Shown: positions 21,243 through 26,637 of the stretch, in pieces | Numbering within the stretch: the first letter of the stretch is position 1 | Layout of the letters: every line of letters begins with the position of its first letter | Origin: CAVYPR01 sp052145775 | GTDB lineage: Bacteria > Actinomycetota > Acidimicrobiia > Acidimicrobiales > RAAP-2 | Length of the DNA: 26,637 nt | Direction: 5' to 3' | NCBI GenBank assembly: GCA_052145775.1 | Contig: JBKQNY010000178.1 | Span: 1 to 26,637, forward strand | Made by a program: the position numbers and the translations under genes | Notes under the pieces: generated by a model | What the model was told of the DNA's origin: nothing | What the model saw: only the letters and a program-made list of their open reading frames with translations | Database searches by the model: none

Positions 21243-21376
21243 GCGCACCTCGCGAAGCTTTCTCACATCTCGAAACTCGTTGTTCGCCGGGTCGCCTTCT
21301 GAGAAGCAAGCCATCGACCATCGGCCACGGGTCGACGCCCAAAAGTGCGGCGAAGGCGCAATCCCCTCGTCACACA

Positions 21377-21455
21377 GCGGAAATGCGGCGAGTTGGGACG
21401 TAGGTCCCTAGGAGGAAGGTACCCAGGAGCGTAGGTTCCGCTTTAACGCCGCATT
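21377..21455 (+). other. Structured 5' leader of the large repeat protein gene
   Basis: AATGCGGCG (21382-21390) and CGCCGCATT (21447-21455) form a perfect 9-bp closing stem. Inside lie the hairpin GGGAC-GTAG-GTCCC (21395-21408) and a short tandem similarity, GGTCCCTAGGAG (21403-21414) and GGTACCCAGGAG (21418-21429). GCGGAA (21377-21382) can also pair with TTCCGC (21436-21441), which crosses the closing stem and would be an alternative or pseudoknot pairing. The element ends 20 bases before the Shine-Dalgarno. It resembles a cis-acting RNA, but I recognise no known riboswitch class. The remainder of 21098-21474 has no gene. Confidence 0.45.
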
Positions 21456-21485
21456 GATGACGGCAGGTTACAACGGAGGCGCATG

Positions 21486-24400
21486 ATGGGCGGACTTACT
21501 TCTTCAAACGCGTCGGGTCGGGCGCGGGCAAGGCGCATCTTCGGCGCCGCAGCCGCGTCGGCACTGGCCCTGCCGATCCTGGCGGCGGCGCTCAGCGGTG
21601 TTCCAGCGGGCGCCGCCCCGTCGAACCTCGCCGGCACCATCTACCAGTCGAACGGCCCAGCCGCCGTCAATAGTCAGGTGACCGCCTGTCAGCAGGGCAA
21701 CCCCAACTGCGTGGGCATGGCCAGCACGACAACTGGTGGCTACGCGCTCACACTCCTGTCCGGAACCTGGAACGTCACCGCAAACCCGCCGGCGAGTGAC
21801 AGTTCCGACGCGCCGACGTCGGTCACCGTCACAGTGAACACAAGCGGAGTGGTGACCAAGTGCACTGGTACGGGTTGTGGCGGCACCCTGCCGACCGTAG
21901 ACATCCATTTGCAGAAGGCCAACGTCGCAGGCATCGTCCACGAGTCGGACGGCACAGCGGCGACGAACACCCAGGTATTCGCCAACCCTCAGGTCGGCGG
22001 CACCGGAACCTTCACCAACACCAACACAGCCGGCCACTACGGTCTCCTTCTCTCCTCTGGCACCTGGAACGTGACCGCCAACCCGCCGACGGATGACACC
22101 GTCGACGCGTCGACGTTGGTCACGGTCACAGTGAACACGAGCGGCGTCGTGACCAAGTGCACCGGTGCGGGCTGCGGCGGCACCCTACCGACAGTCGACA
22201 TCCACCTGCAGAAGATCACCCTCGCAGGGATCGTCTACAAGTCGAACGGCACACCGGCGGCGAACGCCCAGGTCTCCGCCAACCCCCAGGTCGGCGGCTC
22301 CGGCACCGGCACCAACACGAACACGACAGGCCACTACGTCCTCGCCCTGGGTCCGGGAACCTGGAACGTGACTGCCAACCCACCGATGGGTGACACCGTC
22401 GACGCGATGACGTCGGTCACGGTCACAGTGAACACAAGCGGCGTGGTGACCAAGTGCACCGGTGCGGGCTGCGGCGGCACTCTGCCGACAGTCGACATCC
22501 ACCTGCAGAGGCCCAACGTCGCCGGCATCGTCTACAAGGCGAACGGCACACCTTCGGCGTACAGCCAGATCGGCGCCAACCCTCAGTTCGGCGGCAATGG
22601 CACCGGCACCAACACCAACACAGCCGGCCACTACGGTCTCATCCTCTCCGCTGGCACCTGGAACGTGACTGCCAACCCGCCGTCGGGTGACACCGTCGAC
22701 GCGATGACGACGGTCACCGTGACCGTGAACTCAAGCGGCGTGGTGACCAATTGCACTGGTGCGGGCTGCGGCGGCACCTTGCCGACGGTCGACATCCACC
22801 TGCAGAAGGCCAACGTCGCCGGCACCGTCTTCAAGTCGAACGGGACGCCGGCGGCGAACACCCAGGTCTTCGCCAACCCTCAGTTCGGCGGCAACGGCAC
22901 CAGCACCTTCAGCGACATGACAGGCCACTACGGTCTCTCCCTCTCCCCTGGCACCTGGAACGTGACCGCCACCCCGCCGACGGGTGACACCGTCGACGCG
23001 GGGACGACGGTCACCGTCACCGTGGGCGCTGGCGGAGTGGTGACAAAGTGCACAGGTGCGGGTTGCGGCGGCACCTTGCCGACGGTCGACATCCACCTGC
23101 AGAAGGCCAACGTCGCCGGCACCGTCTTCAAGTCGAACGGGACACCGGCGGCGAACACCCAGGTGTTCGCCAACCCTCAATTCGGCGGCGGCAACACCGG
23201 CAGCAACACCAACACAGCCGGCCATTACGGCCTCTCCCTCTCCCCTGGCACCTGGAACCTGAGCGTCAGCCCGCCGATGGGTGACACCGTCGACGCGACG
23301 ACGTGGGTCACCGTCACCGTGAACACAGGCGGCGTGGTGTCCAAGTGCACAGGTGCGGGCTGCGGCGGCACCCTGCCGACCGTCGACATCCACCTGCAGA
23401 AGGCCAACGTGACCGGCACCGTTTTCAAGTCGAACGGGACACCGGCAACGAACACCCAGGTGTCCGCCAGCCCCCAGTTCGGCGGCACCGGTACCGGCAC
23501 CATGACCAACACAGTCGGCCACTACGGCCTCTTCCTCTCTCACGGCACCTGGAACGTGACCGCCAACCCGCCGATGGGTGACACCGTCGACGCGACGATG
23601 TCGGTCACCGTGACAGTGAACACAAGCGGCGTGGTGACCAAGTGCACGGGTGTGGGTTGCGGCGGTACCCTGCCGACGGTCGACATCCACCTGCAGATGG
23701 CAAACGTTGCGGGCACAGTCTTCATGTCAAACGGCACACCGGCGGCGAACGCCCAGTTGTTCGCCAGTCCTCAGTTCGGCGGCGCCGGCACTGGCACCAG
23801 CTCCAACATGGCTGGCCACTACGGCCTCTACCTCTCCCCTGGCACCTGGAACCTGACGGCGAACCCACCATTCAGTGACACCGCCGACACGGCGACGTCG
23901 GTCACCGTCACGGTGAACACAAGTGGCGTGGTGTCCAAGTGCACAGGCGCGGGTTGCGGAGGCACCCTGCCGACTGTGAACATCCACCTTCAGAAGGGCA
24001 ACGTCTCGGGTACGGTTCACCAGTCGAACGGTTCAACGGCCGCCAACGCCTCGATCTCTGCCTGCCCGACGTCCACGGGCGGCTGCGTGGGCACCTTCAC
24101 CGACGCCAGCGGCGACTACCACCTGGGCCTGGCTCACGGAACATGGAAGATCACCGTCAGCGCGCCTACGGGTGACACGGTCGACGGCTCGACGTCGGTC
24201 CTCGTCACCGTGAACACAAGCGGTGTCGTCACCGCGTGCACTGGCGCGGGCTGCACAGGGACCCCACCGCCGGTCAACATCAAGCTCCAGGTGGCCAACG
24301 TCAGCGGAACCGTCCGTGCATCGAACGGGACCCCGGCCACCGGAACCGGGGTCTTCGCGTGTGAGCAGGCAACTATGAATCAGTGCGTCAGCGTGAACAC

Positions 24401-26637
24401 CGACATGAGCGGCCACTACGCCCTCGTCCTGACTCCGGGAACCTGGACGCTCAGCGTCGGCCCGCCATCGGGCGACACGACCGACGCAATCACGTCTGTC
24501 ACGGTCATGGTGAACACAAGCGGGGTTGTGACCACGTGCACGGGCGCGGGGTGCACAGGGACCCCACCACCGGTCAACATCAAGCTCCAGGTGGCCAACG
24601 TCTCTGGAACCGTCCACGAGTCCACCGGGACAACGGCGACCTCCGCCAACGTCTCCGCCTGCCCGCAGGGTCAGACGGACTGCCTGACCACGATGACCGA
24701 TTCGTCCGGCTCCTACCGGCTCGCGCTCTCCTCCGGAACCTGGACAATCAGGGTCAGCCCGCCGAACGGCGACACCGTCGACTCGACAACCACGGTGGCC
24801 GTGACGGTGAACTCAGGAGGGGTGGCCACCAAGTGCACAGGCGCGGGCTGCACAGGCTCCCCGCCGCCCGTCAACATCAAGCTGCAGGTCCCCAGCATCT
24901 CGGGGATGGTCACCGCCGGCACATCGCCATTGGCCGGCGTCTGCGTCGGGGTGTACCCGGTGGGGAGCACAAACTTCGTGGCTTACGCCGTCACGGGAGT
25001 TGGCGGGACGTACTCGGTACCGTCCCTGAAGCCAGGGGCGTACGACGTCGACTTCCTCTCGACAGGGTACGGAGGTTTCTGCCACGCCGGGAACTACCCC
25101 ACGCAATGGTGGAAGAACAAGACGTCGAAGTGGAATGCCACAGCCGTCACGGTCACCGCCGGCAAGACCACCCCCACAATCGACGCCACAGTGGTCCTCG
25201 GGGGCACGATCTCGGGCACCGTCACCTCGGCGGCCACCAAGACGCCCATCTCGAACATCTGCGTGGGGGTCACCGGGATGTTCCACGGAACACTGGTCTA
25301 CGTGAACGCGTTCACCAAGAGCACAGGCACTTACTCGATAGCTGGGCTTCCTGCGGGCAGCTACAAGGTCTCCTTCACCGTCGGGCGCCTGTGCGCCGGG
25401 CCGAAGAGCGGCAACTACGCCACCCAGTGGTACTCCGGGGTGGCGACAGAGTCCGTCGCCGGAACAGTGACAGTGACGTCCGGCCACACCACCACGACAA
25501 TCAACGCGGCCATGCTGGCGGGGGGGACGATCAAGGGGACGGTGACCACAAAGGCCCTCGGGCTTGGGCTCCAGCGCGGGTGCATCGAGGCGGTGCCGGT
25601 GGGGGGCTCCCAGCCGGTCAACTTCACCACAACAAACGCACCCGACGGCTCCTACGTCCTCACAGGGTTGGCGGCCGGGAGCTACAAGATCGAGTTCCAG
25701 ACAGCGGACCCGTTCAAGCCGGGAAACTGCGGACCGTCGAAGTTCGTCACCCAGTGGTACGACGGGAAGTTCACACAGACAACCGCTCAGGTCATCACAG
25801 TGACGAACGGGTCGACACACAGTGGCGTCGACGCAGTCATGCTCCCCTCGATCCCGCCGCCGCCGGCCACAACCACCAGCCACTCGAGCGGGACGTCGTA
25901 CACACAGACAACCGTCGCTAAAGCCACGACAACGACAAGCGGGGTGGTCGCGACGGCCACCGGCGTCGGAGCCATCACGGTGGCCAAGTACGCCACAAAT
26001 CCGACCTCCACATCGCTGGCCACGGGGACGGGTCAGTTCTTCGACGTGAAGGTCTCTACATCCCACTCCTTCGCATCGCTCGCCATCACCGACTGCGACC
26101 TCAGCGGCGGGGACGCCCTCTACTGGTGGACGGGAACCGCCTACAAGCCGGTGTCACCGCCCGCTGCAGCTGGTCCGACAGCAGGGTGCTTGACGTTCAC
26201 CGCGACGGCGACCTCGACTCCCAGCTTGACAGCGCTCTCCGGGACGATCTTGGCCGTGGCCACGGCCGTCGCCCCCGCCAAGCCCACAGCCCCCCACGCC
26301 ACACGTGGCAACGCCCAGGCCACGGTCACCTGGACGGCGCCGACAACAGGCGGGCGCACGATCACCAAGTACACGGTGATCTCGACGCCGACAGGAAAGA
26401 CATGCACCACGACAGGCACCCTCACCTGCACCGTCAGGGGTCTGAAGAACGGGACTGCCTATACCTTCACTGTGAAGGCCCATAACGCCGTTGGGACAAG
26501 CGCGGCGTCGACACCGTCGACCGCGGTCACCCCCTCCACGGTCCCATCCAAGCCGGCCAAGCCGACCGCCACCGCCGGCAACGCCAAGGTCACGGTCGCC
26601 TGGACGGCGCCGACATCGGGGGGCAGCCCGATCACCA
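21486..26637 (+). CDS. Very large secreted repeat protein, adhesin-like (3' end outside window)
   Basis: The frame stays open to the window edge: at least 1717 residues. Of the tandem ATGs at 21483 and 21486, the second is preferred because GGAGG (21475-21479) is 6 bases away. A signal peptide (about 1-48: basic ARARRIFGAAA, hydrophobic core, PAGAA) marks secretion. Eleven tandem units of about 99 residues (48-1137) have the pattern V-x-GTV...NG...GHY-L-L-x-GTW-N-V-T-A-x-PP...VTVTVN-T-S-GVV-x-K-CTGAGC, resembling carboxypeptidase-regulatory/Cna-B-like beta-sandwiches. Three longer domains of the same type follow (about 1138-1455; each with a TQWW/TQWY motif), then PPPPATTT, a Thr-rich region and at least two FN3-like domains (from about 1600 on). 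A stalk-like surface adhesin or matrix protein is likely; anchor and partner are not visible. Thr is often coded by ACA, less common in neighbouring genes. Confidence 0.9.
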   Translation, partial: MGGLTSSNASGRARARRIFGAAAASALALPILAAALSGVPAGAAPSNLAGTIYQSNGPAAVNSQVTACQQGNPNCVGMASTTTGGYALTLLSGTWNVTANPPASDSSDAPTSVTVTVNTSGVVTKCTGTGCGGTLPTVDIHLQKANVAGIVHESDGTAATNTQVFANPQVGGTGTFTNTNTAGHYGLLLSSGTWNVTANPPTDDTVDASTLVTVTVNTSGVVTKCTGAGCGGTLPTVDIHLQKITLAGIVYKSNGTPAANAQVSANPQVGGSGTGTNTNTTGHYVLALGPGTWNVTANPPMGDTVDAMTSVTVTVNTSGVVTKCTGAGCGGTLPTVDIHLQRPNVAGIVYKANGTPSAYSQIGANPQFGGNGTGTNTNTAGHYGLILSAGTWNVTANPPSGDTVDAMTTVTVTVNSSGVVTNCTGAGCGGTLPTVDIHLQKANVAGTVFKSNGTPAANTQVFANPQFGGNGTSTFSDMTGHYGLSLSPGTWNVTATPPTGDTVDAGTTVTVTVGAGGVVTKCTGAGCGGTLPTVDIHLQKANVAGTVFKSNGTPAANTQVFANPQFGGGNTGSNTNTAGHYGLSLSPGTWNLSVSPPMGDTVDATTWVTVTVNTGGVVSKCTGAGCGGTLPTVDIHLQKANVTGTVFKSNGTPATNTQVSASPQFGGTGTGTMTNTVGHYGLFLSHGTWNVTANPPMGDTVDATMSVTVTVNTSGVVTKCTGVGCGGTLPTVDIHLQMANVAGTVFMSNGTPAANAQLFASPQFGGAGTGTSSNMAGHYGLYLSPGTWNLTANPPFSDTADTATSVTVTVNTSGVVSKCTGAGCGGTLPTVNIHLQKGNVSGTVHQSNGSTAANASISACPTSTGGCVGTFTDASGDYHLGLAHGTWKITVSAPTGDTVDGSTSVLVTVNTSGVVTACTGAGCTGTPPPVNIKLQVANVSGTVRASNGTPATGTGVFACEQATMNQCVSVNTDMSGHYALVLTPGTWTLSVGPPSGDTTDAITSVTVMVNTSGVVTTCTGAGCTGTPPPVNIKLQVANVSGTVHESTGTTATSANVSACPQGQTDCLTTMTDSSGSYRLALSSGTWTIRVSPPNGDTVDSTTTVAVTVNSGGVATKCTGAGCTGSPPPVNIKLQVPSISGMVTAGTSPLAGVCVGVYPVGSTNFVAYAVTGVGGTYSVPSLKPGAYDVDFLSTGYGGFCHAGNYPTQWWKNKTSKWNATAVTVTAGKTTPTIDATVVLGGTISGTVTSAATKTPISNICVGVTGMFHGTLVYVNAFTKSTGTYSIAGLPAGSYKVSFTVGRLCAGPKSGNYATQWYSGVATESVAGTVTVTSGHTTTTINAAMLAGGTIKGTVTTKALGLGLQRGCIEAVPVGGSQPVNFTTTNAPDGSYVLTGLAAGSYKIEFQTADPFKPGNCGPSKFVTQWYDGKFTQTTAQVITVTNGSTHSGVDAVMLPSIPPPPATTTSHSSGTSYTQTTVAKATTTTSGVVATATGVGAITVAKYATNPTSTSLATGTGQFFDVKVSTSHSFASLAITDCDLSGGDALYWWTGTAYKPVSPPAAAGPTAGCLTFTATATSTPSLTALSGTILAVATAVAPAKPTAPHATRGNAQATVTWTAPTTGGRTITKYTVISTPTGKTCTTTGTLTCTVRGLKNGTAYTFTVKAHNAVGTSAASTPSTAVTPSTVPSKPAKPTATAGNAKVTVAWTAPTSGGSPIT
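21627..24896 (+). repeat. Eleven tandem 297-bp coding repeats
   Basis: Unit starts: 21627, 21924, 22221, 22518, 22815, 23112, 23409, 23706, 24003, 24300 and 24600. All units are 297 bp except the tenth (300 bp, one extra codon). Units 2-8 are very similar even at DNA level (for example the shared GACATCCACCTGCAG near each end), whereas units 1 and 9-11 diverge and carry an additional Cys pair (ACxxxxxxC). The array ends at 24896, where longer, non-identical domains begin. Confidence 0.95.

Noticed and set aside
22731..23690. 319-codon minus-strand frame inside the tandem repeats
   Set aside because: Periodic shadow of the repeat gene; it repeats every 297 bp and has no independent start or motif.
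21627..24896. CRISPR-like or mobile repeat array
   Set aside because: Units are 297 bp, in frame and encode protein domains without spacers.

Overview
The window is GC-rich throughout, with strong G/C third positions, GTG starts and many overlapping genes. That points to a high-GC actinobacterium. The 43-residue 'DGRGYWLVGADGGVFAFGDA'-type repeats in the 9301-11187 product are, to my knowledge, characteristic of secreted proteins of class Acidimicrobiia. An F420-type flavin enzyme fold (5279-5692) agrees with this. The class assignment is inference, not proof.

Layout. 1-305 (minus): 5' end of a biotin synthase gene cut by the window edge. 385-3727 (plus): an ACAD10/11-type acyl-CoA dehydrogenase and a cytoplasmic GH3 glycosidase. 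3778-5692: a SoxR regulator, divergent from a questin-oxidase-like gene (DUF4243); a textbook SoxR box sits in a 19-bp promoter spacer between them, and a small FDOR-type flavoprotein follows. 5896-8967: a stand-alone cyclic-nucleotide-binding protein, a membrane-anchored D,D-carboxypeptidase homologue that has lost its catalytic Ser and Lys, a frameshifted MerR remnant and a methyltransferase.

9060-15794 is the most interesting block. A cobalamin riboswitch is followed by five genes joined by four successive GTGA stop/start overlaps. They encode a secreted alpha/alpha-barrel protein fused to six propeller-like repeats, a membrane-tethered DUF4430-type protein, and a complete ECF transporter (T component, fused double ATPase, S component). 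The alpha/alpha barrel plus DUF4430 pair corresponds to the two domains of animal transcobalamin/intrinsic factor, here split over two genes and placed with the importer. I propose a cell-surface cobalamin (or corrinoid) capture system feeding an ECF importer. Next comes a NiCoT nickel/cobalt permease (15922-17046) behind a match to the Nur nickel-regulator operator.

17073-21097 (minus) is a four-gene run: response regulator, histidine kinase, LigB-type extradiol dioxygenase and a DUF5996 protein. From 21486 to the end of the window (plus, incomplete) runs a very large secreted protein. It has 11 tandem units of about 99 residues, then three carboxypeptidase-regulatory-like domains and FN3 domains, preceded by a structured-looking 5' leader. 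No tRNA, rRNA, CRISPR array, insertion sequence or phage gene was seen.
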